In this document: piece by piece, positions 17,072-29,200 of the stretch | Numbering within the stretch: position 1 is the first letter of the stretch | Layout: the number at the start of each line of letters is the position of its first letter | NCBI GenBank assembly: GCA_034670405.1 | Contig: JAXDDX010000114.1 | Span: forward strand, 1,060,001 to 1,124,000 | DNA from: Hoplostethus atlanticus | Taxonomy: Eukaryota > Chordata > Actinopteri > Trachichthyiformes > Trachichthyidae | DNA length: 64,000 nucleotides | Direction of reading: 5' to 3' | Notes under the pieces: generated by a model | The model's input: only the letters and a program-made list of their open reading frames with translations | Database searches by the model: none | What the model was told of the DNA's origin: nothing | Program-made: the position numbers and the translations under genes

Positions 17072-17750
17072 GGCCGAATCCCAATTCACCCCTTCGCCCT
17101 ACCCCTTAGCCCTTCCCCTCCGTTTTGCGTGTTCACGTGTAGGGGTAGGGTGTCCCAATTCTTGTTGGGATCGAGGGGTAGGGCGAAGTGCTAGGGCTAC
17201 ATGGCCCTCCAAACGAAGATTTTTCAGGGGCACACTACAAACCGAGGGTTAGGAGAAATCTCCGACAATCATCGGCAAGATGGGGGCGAACGCCGCACAA
17301 GCAACAAAAGGAAACCACAAATGTAGTATTTTCTTCGTTAACGGTAACGTTAGGAGCACGGCTTGCTAGACTACAGAGCACCGCTAACACTATTCTGTCA
17401 AGAAGTGGCCCGGTAATGAAGCAGTGGTCTTTTTTATTTGATGACTTGTTTGAAACGTATAAGTTGTGAATGAATCGCGAGCGTCCATGCTTTTCTATCA
17501 CCATCAGATGAATGGCAAATGTCACTGTGATAATACCATTATTGCCATAGTAATCTCCGATAACAAACTTGTCGCGCCTGTTCACGTAAACGTCATCGAT
17601 GACGTATTAGGGTCTTGAAGGGTTGTTCCATTTCATAGGGAGAGATTTCAACCACTACCCCTTGTGACTCTGTTCCGAGGGCCAAGCCGAAGGGCGAGGG
17701 AGCCCTCGAAAACGAGCCGTAGGGGTGAAAATGAGAATCGGGATTCGGCC
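17072..17750. mobile_element. Harbinger-type non-autonomous transposon, 679 bp
   Basis: The ends are GGCCGAATCCC and its exact reverse complement, extended imperfectly inward (AATTC against GATTC, then CACCCCT in both arms). TAA directly flanks both ends (17069-17071 and 17751-17753), matching the 3-bp TWA target duplication of PIF/Harbinger elements. The subterminal regions are GC- and CpG-rich with repeated AGGGGTAGGG-like words. The interior is not an inverted copy of itself and holds no recognisable transposase or Myb-like gene, although a 116-codon minus-strand open frame spans 17235-17585. A piggyBac origin is less likely because the duplication is not a full TTAA on both sides. Confidence 0.75.
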
Positions 17751-17753
17751 TAA

Positions 17754-19399
17754 ATCGTCGAGTTGGAAATTAAAATCCTTTCCCAAAACACTACCATTAA
17801 GGGACTTAAGGGGGCGCCAAAGTCATCAAATATCAAATTCTACTAGTACCAACTTCAAATTTAGGAAATTGTAAATACACTTTGGAAAAGACATTGGGCC
17901 TCATTCACAAAACCTTTTTCTTTCTTTTATCTTTTTCATTTCTTCCAACTCTCCATGTGATCAACCCATTACAAGTTTGATAATCTTGTTAGAAATAAGG
18001 ACAATTCTGCAAATACGCCATTGCAGCCTATTAGGTCTTTTTTGTCTACAAATGTAGGACACTGGAACATTGTTGTTAATGAGGTTTGGCACTACTGTAA
18101 TTGATTTTGCAGAATAAGGCATTCTAAGAGGCTTCCCGCATGTTTCCAGACACTCGTTTTGATCGTACCAACAAACAAATTCAGATACGGACAAAATGAT
18201 GATTGAGACTTTGTTCGTAGAAATGTTCGTACGAACGCTTTATGATCAAATCTGATCTTATGCACGTTTCACCCATTGATAGCATTTCCCTTTGATGATT
18301 TTGTTGTCTTTTGTGGGGTTGATTACTTACCAGTGGGTAACCCCTTATTACACACTTTCTCCCTGAACCATTTCTAATTTCACAACTGACTTGCGTTGAA
18401 TACTTTGCTATGAATTATTTAATGTGATGTTTTGTTGTTGCTGGAACATACATTGTTATTAATGTGCATGAAATGATGGTTCTCATTACGGAACATGTGT
18501 CCTTCGTGTGGTTTGACCCCCGACCTCTGTTTTTTTAATACATTTATCAGGTGTAAGGCTTGACTGGCCTTGTGTGCCCAATCACAGCACAAGTCAACAT
18601 ACAGGTTTAATAATCGAGCTGGCCTTTGCCATACATCACAAATAATTCTCTTTGTTGCTGTGGACAAATCCCTTGTGGAGCCCAGAGGAACATAGGACAA
18701 TCCCTTCATCTTAAAAAATTGAATAAATAAGAAAACATACAGAAGGCACGGTGCTGTTTCAGTTATATAATACATAAGTCTGCTGAGGAGCCCAAAGAAA
18801 AACGAGATAAACAGACTTTAAAATGCACTATACTTTTTTCAAAAAGTTGATGACACAGTGAATAACAAACCACCCAAGTGTGACAAATGAATTGTGTCTG
18901 TACACACACACAAATGCACAAACACACACACACCATTTTTTTTTAATTAATTCAACCATGACCGCATGATTCAACACCAGAGAGAAGCATTAGTCGTTAG
19001 TTTATGTATTTTTTGAGTCAAGGGTTGTTTTCTTCCTTGTTAACCCATTTTAATCCCCCTCCCCTTGCTGAGCCATACATAAATAACTCTCAAAATGGAT
19101 TCAAAAGTTTCTAGGCCCCCTGTAAAAGCGATACACAGACACACTTTTAGAAATGAATTATTTTCTAAGAGCAGGGCAGACTTTACCACGTTAAGGAATG
19201 TTAAGCAATTCAACATTATGAATACCTGAAGGTTGTAGTACTTCAGTAATAATAGGATGACCAAAACAATGAAAAACAAAAGAGTAAATATTAAAAGGTA
19301 TTACATGTAGCATCTTTAAACCTTAATATGTCATTGTCAAATTAAACAAATGAGGCCCCAATCAATACGTTTCGAACTTTCGCAGTTCAAACTAGCATA
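17754..19399. other. Gene-free stretch, nothing firm
   Basis: AT-rich sequence with an imperfect CA patch at about 18901-18934 and a T run beside it. A 118-codon minus-strand open frame at 18419-18775 has no recognisable motif or splice context. Confidence 0.5.
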
Positions 19400-20294
19400 T
19401 AGCATAGCATGCGTGACCTTTTCCCTTCTAAACTTTTCCAAAGAAAATTCCCAATCACAGGACCCAAAATTCTTACCATCAATTTGTCTCTTTACACTAG
19501 TATTATGTCCTCCGCTTTTAAAATAGGCGTGATTAAGCCGCATTTAAAGAAAACAAACCTTGATCCTGAAGTAATTCAGAATTACAGACTGATCTCAAAC
19601 CTGACGTGTCTTTACAAAAGGACAAAATGGACAAGTTGGTTATTGGATCAACTAGCCATAGGTATTGGTTTGAGAATACTACTCTAAATTTGGTAACGGC
19701 ATGATCTCCCAGAGTCCATCTTGGCGTTACATTTGATCCTATCCTCTCGTTGGAGTCACACATCAAGAAAATTTACCATCATTACAATACTAAAATTCAA
19801 CCTATATAATAACGATGTCAGACGCAGAAAACCTACCACATGTCTTTGTATTGTCAAGATTATTGCAACGTCCTGTACTCTGCTGCCAGAAACAACAAGA
19901 AGATGTGACTCCATAATGCCTACACTGGCTCCCAGTTCATGCCAGATGCAACGTTAAGGTGCCTCTACGGCATATTACACGGGCTGGCACAGTCCTATTT
20001 ATCACATCTTGACGCACCATATATACCTCCACACGCCCTCCGATCAAAGGACGCTGGCTACCCATCTATCCCAGCAGTCAAAATGAAAACTGTGGTAGTA
20101 TAGAGCCTTTTCTCACCATGCTCCCTGTCTCTGGAACAGTCTCCCTGCTCCGATAAGAGAGGCAATCTATTTATATCTTTAAATCCATACTAAAAACCTT
20201 TTTATTTTCTCTGTCATTTGGCCACATGTATCTTTGCACAATTAGGGAATGACTCAAGTCTCTTCTTAGGGTTATACAAATAAACTTGACTTGG
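19400..20294 (+). mobile_element. Decayed LINE (Rex1/L2-like), 3' portion
   Basis: Reading plus-strand frames in order gives pieces of a non-LTR reverse-transcriptase polyprotein. Around 19504-19600 it reads SSAFKIGVIKPHLKKTNLDP followed by NYRLISNL, the conserved start of the RT domain. Near 19730-19780 it reads VTFDPILSLESHIKKI, the thumb-region motif, and near 19850 DYCNVLYS. At about 20116-20180 it reads APCLWNSLPAPIREAI, then the tail ends in ACAAATAAACTTGACTTGG. The pieces are split by stops and frame changes and the catalytic YADD region is not visible, so the copy is dead and probably internally deleted. It shares its end motifs with the 12-kb copy. Confidence 0.8.
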
Positions 20295-22256
20295 TAGCGT
20301 CTATCTCACACTAGTGGTATTGTTAGTGCTAGTGTTAACCCTGTTGTAAAATACAGTGTAGAGGCTGCCATCTTCTTAGAGATGGTGTTGGTTGTTCTGG
20401 TCTCGCAATCATACCAATGTTTCTTGATGTTAAAATGCTACACATAGAACCTATAAGGTGTAAATGTAACAAACATATTGTAAAAGGTTTGGCCAGCAAT
20501 TAAGATATTGCACATTTGGTTGGTTTAAAATAATATTGAGTAGTGGTACAATGTAAAAATCATTGACAATCTTAAATATTTATATTTTACAGGGAGAATT
20601 AACCCAAACTATCGTAGAGTAATCAAATGATCAAATTGGAGTAATCCAATGGATTACATTACTGATTTGTTTTCGGTAATCAGTCATTTGTAATATATTA
20701 CATTTTAAAAGTAACCATCCCAATCCTGCTGTTCACAAAATTAAAAGTTGTTTTTCTATGAATTATTGCTAAATAAATAATAAATATATATAAATAATTA
20801 TAGGTTGTTTTCATTAGTGCTATTTTGCATTGTCAAGTGAACTAAACATATTTGGATGGACACAAAATGCCTGTTGTGAAATCAAGCGACGCTGAAGTAC
20901 ACATTCTGTTTACTTCACATACACACTACGGATACACTCTAAACATGGTCTCACTGCCCCCTCCAAACCAGTGCTTCATTAGCTTTCATTGCCTGAGACA
21001 TCAGGAATAGGTTTTCATTTTCAATTTTGTGAAAATAATTACTATCTGTTCAGACGCCAGTTGTGGTGATAGCAATGTTAGTGGCACTTAATTAATTGAT
21101 TTATCTCCGGGTCACTTCTCAACAATATTTTTTGCTTCCCATCTGGTGCGCCTATTGGATGTGATAAACCCGCAACACCAAAGCAATCAAAAGCTGTTTC
21201 TATTGCTCCCATCCTAATGCTTTATCTTGCCATCGTCACGAGCTTGATCACGTGAAAATGTGATCAAGAACATTTGTCTACACTATAGTCTCTTTGGCAC
21301 TGCTATCTCCCAACCTCTGAATCTTATCAGTGGTGTTATTATATTGCCTTGTGCACTGAGGAGGAATCTTCAGAACAGTTTGAGACTCCAAATAAAGGCT
21401 AGAAATCATTTTCATCTCCAAACATGGAGTCGTCGACTACTCTGGCTTATATTAGTTTGCATTTTGCCATTACCAGACAATAACATCCTTGATTTGAGCA
21501 ATTCTTCTTCTCGGCTCTCCTCCCATTCATACAATCCTCCTTCTACCTACCAGACAAAAAGCAGCGAAACAAAAGCAGGGAAAGCAGTTTTGTTTCAGTT
21601 TTCAAAGATGAGATTCCTCCAAATAGACTAGGAGTATTTGTGCGTTACAAATACTCCTTCAAAAATGTTGAGGGGTTTAAAAATTCAGAGCTTTTTTCAC
21701 ACAAAAGTGTTTCATTCGTTCAAGAGGAGGGGCAACAGGTTTGCTGTTACACTAACCCTAGATAGAATGAGCTGGACTAAAGGGTAAATTATGTCACTGA
21801 GCGTATGTGTCTTAATCTTGGAGTTGAATGACTGATGTGAAAAAGTGTACGAAGGGCAAGAACTGCAAGCAAGCTTGAAAAATGCACATGCCTCATTGAT
21901 GTATGAAGCTTCAAAGACCAGCATGGGAACCAGAGCAAAGGCAGAACCCTGCCCAGGACCGTGGATGAATCAGACCCTCCCCTCACCTCGGCATGACCCC
22001 AGTAAAAGCAGAATTGTGTCTGATCGCGGCCCTGGAGAGTCCTGGACACACAATGTATGCACGCGTGTGTGTCTTTGATCTCGTGGATGCTCTCTTACCC
22101 AAAGAGGAGCCTTCAGGGAGACACCATCAAAAGCACCTAATTAATCAAATCTAGTGCAGCTGGGGCACAGGTGGAACACCAAAGAGGGATTCTGGGAAAA
22201 GACCCATGTCCAACCACCCCGCAACCCCCTAACTCCACCACCCCACCACCTCCAAC

Positions 22257-22258
<2 letters not shown>
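20295..22258. other. Gene-free stretch with one dispersed-repeat fragment
   Basis: Apart from the GTAATC-rich fragment near 20600-20730, this is AT-rich unique sequence. The 123-codon open frame at 21260-21631 has no recognisable family. Confidence 0.45.
20600..20730. repeat. GTAATC/GATTAC-rich dispersed repeat fragment
   Basis: The segment alternates GTAATC, GGATTACATTACTGATT and GTAATCAGTCATTTGTAATA, ending AAAAGTAACCATCCCAATCCTGCTG. The pattern resembles a dispersed vertebrate repeat rich in paired GTAAT and ATTAC words that ends near CCCAACACTG. Boundaries and class are uncertain. Confidence 0.35.

Positions 22259-22290
<32 letters not shown>
22259..22290. repeat. (CA)n microsatellite
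   Basis: Sixteen uninterrupted CA units, preceded by a CCACC-rich stretch. Confidence 0.93.
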
Positions 22291-22293
<3 letters not shown>

Positions 22294-22981
22294 CCCTATT
22301 CCACCGGTATACCTCTAGGAATCCAACTCTCTGAGCTGCTGTTGGCATGAGTTTACTTCAATTGGATAAATGGATTGAGCTCCGGTGCACAATCTAGCCA
22401 AGCCCAGGTAATTCCATGGATGAATGCGGGTCTCAGCCCTTACTTTACCATTACACACACACATCCTCATTGGCCTCATGTTCAGGTCAGGATCAATAAG
22501 CTGATTGATTGAATAAGGACAGCTTGGCAGCAGATAGGGTGTGGGTATGGGATTGAGTATGGAAGACGTTGGCCCTCAAGAAACCAATCGATCTGACCTT
22601 TTAGGATCAATGATCCACTCACGACTAAGTGAGAAGTGTCTGGCAGCTAAAATAGCTTCACCTAATATCCGAGTGTACGAATGCATTTTTGTGGCCCAAT
22701 GGCAAGTAAATGTGGAAGTAATTGATTGACTGAGTTCTAGTTTGCAGAAGTTTAAAAGTGCTTGGCGAATGAAAAGTTCTATATTACTTGTTCAGCATGC
22801 CATCATCCATCAAAGTAATAGTTAGAAATCAAGGTAAATGCCACCCTGCACTGGGTTTTCCAAGAAAGCATTTGCTTTATTATGACTTAATAATGCATAC
22901 CATGAGGGACAGCAACGGGAGATCGGCTAGAAAAGTCTGATTTTATTCCCCTTAAGGCATTTTTGACAATTGGAACCACAG

Positions 22982-23020
<39 letters not shown>

Positions 23021-24442
23021 GCTGTGGGAGAGACGTCAACAACCTAGCACAAGCACACTAATTGGATAGTCTACAGACTGTATCCTAATTACATCAGAAT
23101 GAACATTGGGATAATGAGATTTTTTCTGTCTTTGAAAGGTATGCTGTACTTGTAATTGCTTCCATCTGTTTTATTTGTCTTTTAACTGTAGTTCATTAAA
23201 AGAGAGCGAGCGAGAGAATGAAGAATGACAGTGTCTCCATATCTTACACAGGTAATTATTATCCCAGGAGACGGGTGGGAGGACTTGACAGGAAGAGAGT
23301 GCCACCCTCTGTTGGAGTAAGGAGCTGTTGAATCTCCCGACTGCAGCAGCAGCCATAAAAAGATATATGAGTGTTTCGACGTTAGACTGTACATTTTCTT
23401 TCAGCCTTTTGTGTTTCGCCACAGTAACACATGACAGCAGGTTCCATGTTTTAATGTAGTGCACTAGAACAAGAAAGAAATTCTTGCTTTTCTCATGAGG
23501 CAGACAAAAAATTGTCTCCCCAGAGCCAGGAAGAGTTGATGAGGTAATTGCGGGGTGAGAGTTTGGGTATAATTAAGACCCAACTTCAGGCAGTGAGGGG
23601 TGGTTAGCCTATATATTATTGAAACAACACAGTGACTCGTAAAAAGCACTGAGCATGGTGTAGCGTTGATGTGCTCCGTTGACCTTGGGGTTTTATAGTC
23701 TGGGGCAGTTCATTAACAGAGCCGGGTCGAAAGGTGCGCCATTTGCTGCATCACTGACGCATAGCTGGGTCCTGGGTCCCCTGACAACATATTTATTGTC
23801 AAAGAGGGAGAGGTCGCAGTGAGCTCATTGGGACGGGCCCTCAAGGTTGGAGGGCCTATTTAAACCTGGTCTTTCGATGCCTCATGGGTATCTGGGCTCC
23901 CTCAAGGCTTCCCATTGATGAATGAAAGAATGAAGGTCAGCCTCTGCTAATCTATATTGACTCATTAGACGTGAGTTACCAAGTGGCTTAGAGATGCCGA
24001 GAGGTTTAAAGGAAACAGCCTGGATGGAGTCTGTGGGCTTGATTTCATACATAGCACCTGACATTCATCTTTGAGGTGTCCTTTGACATGCAACATTGGA
24101 CTACTTGCTCTTCGGTAGAGTTCTACGTCAGCGACCTGACGTGAAAGAGTAAAGTTGTTGTCCTTTGGCATGTTACCTAATCTATTTGTTTTAGGTAGTG
24201 GAGTGTGACAGAAAAGAGGGTGAGGGTGGTGATACGCAACAAAGGGTATGATGTGTAATGGCATGTAATGTGTCTAAGCTCGTTGACCCACCTTTCCATC
24301 GAATACAGCTAATTATTTCAGTTGTTACTGCGCCGATAGGAGCCTCACCGCCCTTAGAACAGCATCCTCTGTGGAAGCCACATTCCCCTGAGGTACACGC
24401 CCACAAAGAGATTATTTACTGTGAACAGCGTGCTGCTTTTTA
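22291..24442. other. Gene-free stretch with one CA microsatellite
   Basis: Apart from the CA tract at 22984-23018, this is unique sequence without supported exons. Minus-strand open frames of 97-99 codons at 23171-23464 and 23965-24264 show no domains. Confidence 0.5.
22984..23018. repeat. (AC)n microsatellite
   Basis: About 35 bases of uninterrupted AC repeat. Confidence 0.93.
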
Positions 24443-24572
24443 GTCAAGTCAAGTAAAGTTTATTTATATAGCCCTTAGTTACAGTCTCAAAAAGAATGGA
24501 AGAAACCTATGGGAAGGACCACACAGAGAGAGGGATCCCCTTCCAGAACGGTCAGGCGTGCAGTGGGTGGGC
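24443..24572 (-). mobile_element. LINE 3' tail (Rex1/L2-like), minus strand
   Basis: The plus strand begins GTCAAGTCAAGTAAAGTTTATTTATATAGC. In reverse complement this is a LINE 3' end: GGTTTCTTCCATTC, then TATATAAATAAACTTTACTTG with a degenerate TTGAC tail. It matches the layout of the tails at 12.1-12.5 and 20.2-20.3 kb but lies in the opposite direction. No coding part is recognisable, so this is a very short 5'-truncated insert. The inner boundary is approximate. Confidence 0.65.
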
Positions 24573-25690
24573 AGTCTGCAATGTTTGTATGGTGCTCAGC
24601 ACTTTTCGCCATCAAAAAACTACAGTGTGCTCTATGCCACAGTCCATTATCTCCATAGTCTAAGAGTCTCGGTCACGATGCAACACCTAAATGTATGCTT
24701 GCCTTGTGCTAAGGTCTAGTCACACTCTTGTCTCACCGCAGGGGTTTCTCAGGTCATGCATACATGCAATGCGAAGAATACAAATGATAAAGCATTGCTC
24801 TATTTGTAAGACACTGCAAGTGCAACCGTTTAATAACACCGTGTTCTTCTTATAGTCCCAGGCATATTGGTCTGACAAGCCAGGTGTGATGCCATAAAGA
24901 CCACAGCCAATTTTTTGTCTTTGTGTATCTGGCCTATCGGATCAGGTTGTAGATGAAGGGACTAAACCCAAAGCACAGTGTTGTCCAAATGCCGCAGCTG
25001 TTTTGTTTCAGTTCCAAGATAGATAAGTAGAACAAATCACCTCTCATCCAAAGTAATACTTCATAATTATTGTCCTGGATAACAAAGGTTCTGGGAGGAG
25101 AAAAGGTTGTTGGACAACTTGGCCATTCCTCCTTGCCTGTCGAGCGCACCACCAATTTGCCCAAATGTAATCTCACAGGGTCGAGGTGAAAGTAACCACA
25201 GCGCAACACGTTTCATTCTTGGCTTATTTTAAATCAATCTTTGAGAAACTTGGTGTGGAACATCCATTAAATGTAGGATCACCCACAGTATTCTTTAGCA
25301 ATTTATACTTTCTGGACTCTGCAGACAGTGTCAAACCAGGTTATTCCACCCATATGAAAGTTCTCAGGAAGGTATTCCCTCAAGGCCTTGCAAGGCTCTG
25401 TAAAAGGCATTTTAAAGTTTGTGGCGTGGGTAAATTCAAGTGCCCACCGGCTGCAGCCTTTTTACCCTATGTTGCCATTTACCCTCTCCTCCCAAAGAAC
25501 AGATACATAGTGAACGAGCCAACACAACTGTGCCACTACACAGTTGGTCGACAAAGCAGCTGATGAAGAAGAATCCACTGCCAGCAACCAAGCAAGCCAA
25601 GAGCCCCAAAAAACAATAAACCTTTTGCCAGCCAGTTACACACAACTGCGATCGCTATCTATCCTACAAGCCATGCTGGCTGTTACAGGC

Positions 25691-25742
<52 letters not shown>

Positions 25743-26215
25743 CTTGTTGGGAAGGGCTACATATCTTCATGAGATTCAGCACCTGAGGGTTACAGAGTGG
25801 ATCTCAGTCCTCAGTCATTCTTTTGCTCTGAAAGGGGTGTGTTTATTAGACCCACTACTAACTATTGGTCAAGGCTTGGTGAGTGTATGGGACTCGATCT
25901 TCTTGCACAGACAAACAGTGGGTGGTGATATCAGTCTCTACAAAATGCTAACAATACTAGTAACATGGTATTTCTATTTGGTACTAGGTTTGACACATGC
26001 TGGGTGTTGTGTTGAAGCTCACATGTGCTCACATGTGCTCACAGACACTGGATGGATTTTGAAAGATGTCATAGCTAACCTTTTGTAGAAATGTCCTGTC
26101 GAAATGATGATAATTTTTTCCTTGCTATAAACCCTCAACGTTTTTCATTTGCCTTGGAAGGCAATTGGCTTTCTAATGTATTTCTTCCGTCCTAATTGTT
26201 GCTACTTCTTTCTGC
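24573..26215. other. Gene-free stretch with one GT microsatellite
   Basis: The GT tract at 25693-25739 gives rise to the valine/cysteine-repeat open frames seen here. Frames at 24934-25209 (minus) and 25186-25563 (plus) are moderately long but show no recognisable motif. Confidence 0.45.
25693..25739. repeat. (TG)n microsatellite
   Basis: About 47 bases of uninterrupted TG repeat. Confidence 0.95.
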
Positions 26216-26291
26216 TGCACAGCACTGTGTCAAAGGAGAGGAGTGCAAGCCACGCGGCTTGCACTCCTCTCCTTTGACACAGTGCTGTGCA
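26216..26291. repeat. Perfect 36-bp inverted repeat with 4-base spacer
   Basis: The left arm (26216-26251, starting TGCACAGCACTGTGTC) is matched base for base by the reverse complement at 26256-26291, with ACGC as the loop. The pairing stops at the next base on both sides. It is not a simple repeat and has no transposon-like ends. As RNA it would fold into an uninterrupted 36-bp hairpin, more perfect than a normal microRNA precursor. The simplest origin is a recent template switch that copied the arm back onto the other strand. Confidence 0.95.
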
Positions 26292-29200
26292 CTGACTCCT
26301 AGGGATTCAAAATCACTACACTGCTAATGCAACCTCTTTGTTGAGGTTGGGTGACTCATAATACTGTAGTATTTCACACCCTTGTGCATTTCAGAGATGA
26401 TGTCCTTGCAATAGTTGAAGTCTGTGACAGTAGATAATTTGACATAAATACTATCGTGTAGTTTCCCGCTGCTTGTGTGAGGCATTGTTAAGTGTACATA
26501 TGTCACTGTAGAGAGATATTTCCCCGAGAGCATTTCTAACATAAAATTGCGCCGGCCCTTAGGAGTGATGATGCAATGGAAAGCGATGCGGATAAACCGA
26601 ACTGTTTCGGACCACAAGGAATTAGAGCTGTACTGACAGTGTCAACACCCTATGTGAAGGTATCAAACCTCCCTCACATTATACTCATTTGCAGGATGAG
26701 AACATCAGGATCTTTAAGCCTTTTTTTTCCCGCTCTTTGCATTTTTCATTTTTTACCCTGAATCCTATAATGCTCAGCCCTGCTAGGAAAATCCAGACGA
26801 CTTCCTGAGCTGGCAGACGACAGAGACAGCCTCAGGGCCACTCCATTACAAACAAACAAATCAATGGCTCCAGCAAGCAGCGTCCTACTGGATATCTCCC
26901 CCTGCCAGTCAGCTCCGAGCTCCAACTGATGCTTCTCTATTCTGTGTGCGAGAGCGCGAAATCAATGTGTAATCATATTCACACTATTCTTTGGCAGGAG
27001 CCATCGGGGGCAGACGCATGGAATTGAGACGACCCGCTTGATGCAAAAAGGGCACAGGAGAAGCCAAATACACCCAAATCACTTTCTGTCTTTGTTTCTC
27101 CTCCGTTCCACAGAGCCCTGATTTTCCTTCAAGTCTCAGCGTTGTTGAAATCTCTCTAGATTGCACCCGACAGAGGTGACTCATTTCCAATCGACCCGAT
27201 TAGTATCACAGGAGTAGCATTCGGTGCTGAGATAGTTTTTGCATAGGTTGGTTGAGTGGCTACATATACCGCACATTCCCTCACCTTTACCCCCTCTCCG
27301 CAATATGTGCCAATGCTGCACGTCATCACCTGTTTGCCAGCCCGCTGTGGAGGAAACCATTTCACTGTGCCCTCTCACATCAATAAAGGGCTAAAGTGTC
27401 ATACCGCTGCATGAACTGCTATGATTTTCTTTTCTTAATGCTTCTAAATGCTAACTGTGGTCTTTTAAGCTAAGTGCCTGGCCGAGGACGTCACTGCCTC
27501 AAGCTGTTCTCATTAGTTACTTTAGCCGTAGTGCTAATGTGGGTAGCCGCCCCCACATATCAGCCATAGGGAAAGAGCAGAGTGTGCACGGTGTTCGCTT
27601 GCGTAAGTCACACACAAGCAGTGGCCAGGGGCATCGTGATTATGGCTAACAATGACTGCATTAAACAATTTAGCATGGCATATCACAAGGAAAATGTGCC
27701 AGAGCAAGTGAACAAATCCACAAGTCACAGTTTTGCCCAGGCCTAGTCAGATATACAGGTTGACCCTTATGTATGCCATGTTGTGACTGCTTCAAGTACC
27801 CACGGTGCCATGTACAGTGGCTACGGTGTTATTGCCATCTTCTTCTATCCATTGTGCTATGGACAATACTTATTCATCAGTGAACAATTACAACAGCACA
27901 CACTTTGATAATTCACTGTTTATAGTGGCTGCGTGGACTTCTGCTTAATCTCAGTAACCTCTGCAAGCTTCGCCGTTTGGTCAGCTTCTGTACTGCACAA
28001 CGTGAAGCCAGTTACCAACATCCCCGGATAAAAGAAACACTGTTGCGGTTCCTGAGCTTCAAAGTTGAACATCTTACAGCGGATAAGTTAAGTAGAAAAC
28101 AGCTCTAGCATTTCAATGCCATTAAAAATTTCATCCCTCATTTCCATCTCTTTTAAATTGCAAGCGCCGGTGAAATGCATAAGGACCGCAGCTCGCCTGG
28201 CTCTATTATTCAGAACACGCCGACTGTATTGTGGCTAACTGAGGGCTTGAACATGATTATGCACATATATTTCCTTTGTACTCTGCGTCGCCTACCTTTA
28301 ATCAGGATCAGCTTTTCTTTTCCTTTTTTTTTTTTTTGCAAAAATGCATGTATGACTTTGACTACAGCCGCTATAGAGTCAGACGGAGGAGCGCAAAGAC
28401 CTATTGTCACCTGTAAGTCCATCATTTTAAAGATATTTTCTTTGATGCACATCATATCCATTTTTTATTTCAATTCCTTTGTCCCCCTGCTTTTGGAAGC
28501 CTAGCATGCTTTAGATTAACATCAGAAATGTCCATTTTTAGGTGGACAGAGAGAACAGAGACATGAGAGATGTTTGTGTTACTTCAGAGAAATCCTTTTT
28601 AGGAATAATTTTGTATATCAAAGTATGTCGAGGTCTCAGCTGGGGAGGTGTTGCATTGGGTCTCAGTGCGTCTATCAAATTGAAGAGTTTACAAATCCAC
28701 ATTCAAAGCATCTAGAAACAATCAGCCAGCAAGTCAAGAGACAAGAGATTGAAAGATCATGACAGGGGGCTGTGCCAGCCCACCAACCAAGGCTTGATAG
28801 GAATAGAAATAGAAAGAATAGAAATAAACCATGCATGGATGTAGAGACATGCATACTACATTTATTGCCTGGCATCATCCAATTTTACTGAAAGGTGAAC
28901 GTACGTGAAAAAAGAAACATTACATACTAATGATAGTTAGTAATCAAACTGATCCTCTGTCATTTTGTTTGTGTTGGTACTGTAGTTATTTTTATCTTGT
29001 AATTTATAAAAAATAAAAATAACCTTGCCAGTCAACTGCTGTGGTGGGTTGACAAAAGTGTTTTGTCTGGTGAGGAAACAAGGCCAGTGTCAATTCCTCA
29101 CACTACTACTGAGCTAACACACACACATGCGTACACACACACGTGTTCTGCCTCCATTTACAACTCATGCTAGATATACAAACATCAATCATTTCTACAA

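Noticed and set aside
25186-25563. 125-codon plus-strand open frame as a coding gene
   Set aside because: No motif, no splice-bounded edges, and an overlapping minus-strand frame is equally open.
26216-26291. microRNA precursor
   Set aside because: The stem is perfectly paired with a 4-base loop. Animal microRNA precursors usually have mismatches and larger loops. It is not excluded, but I do not call it an ncRNA.
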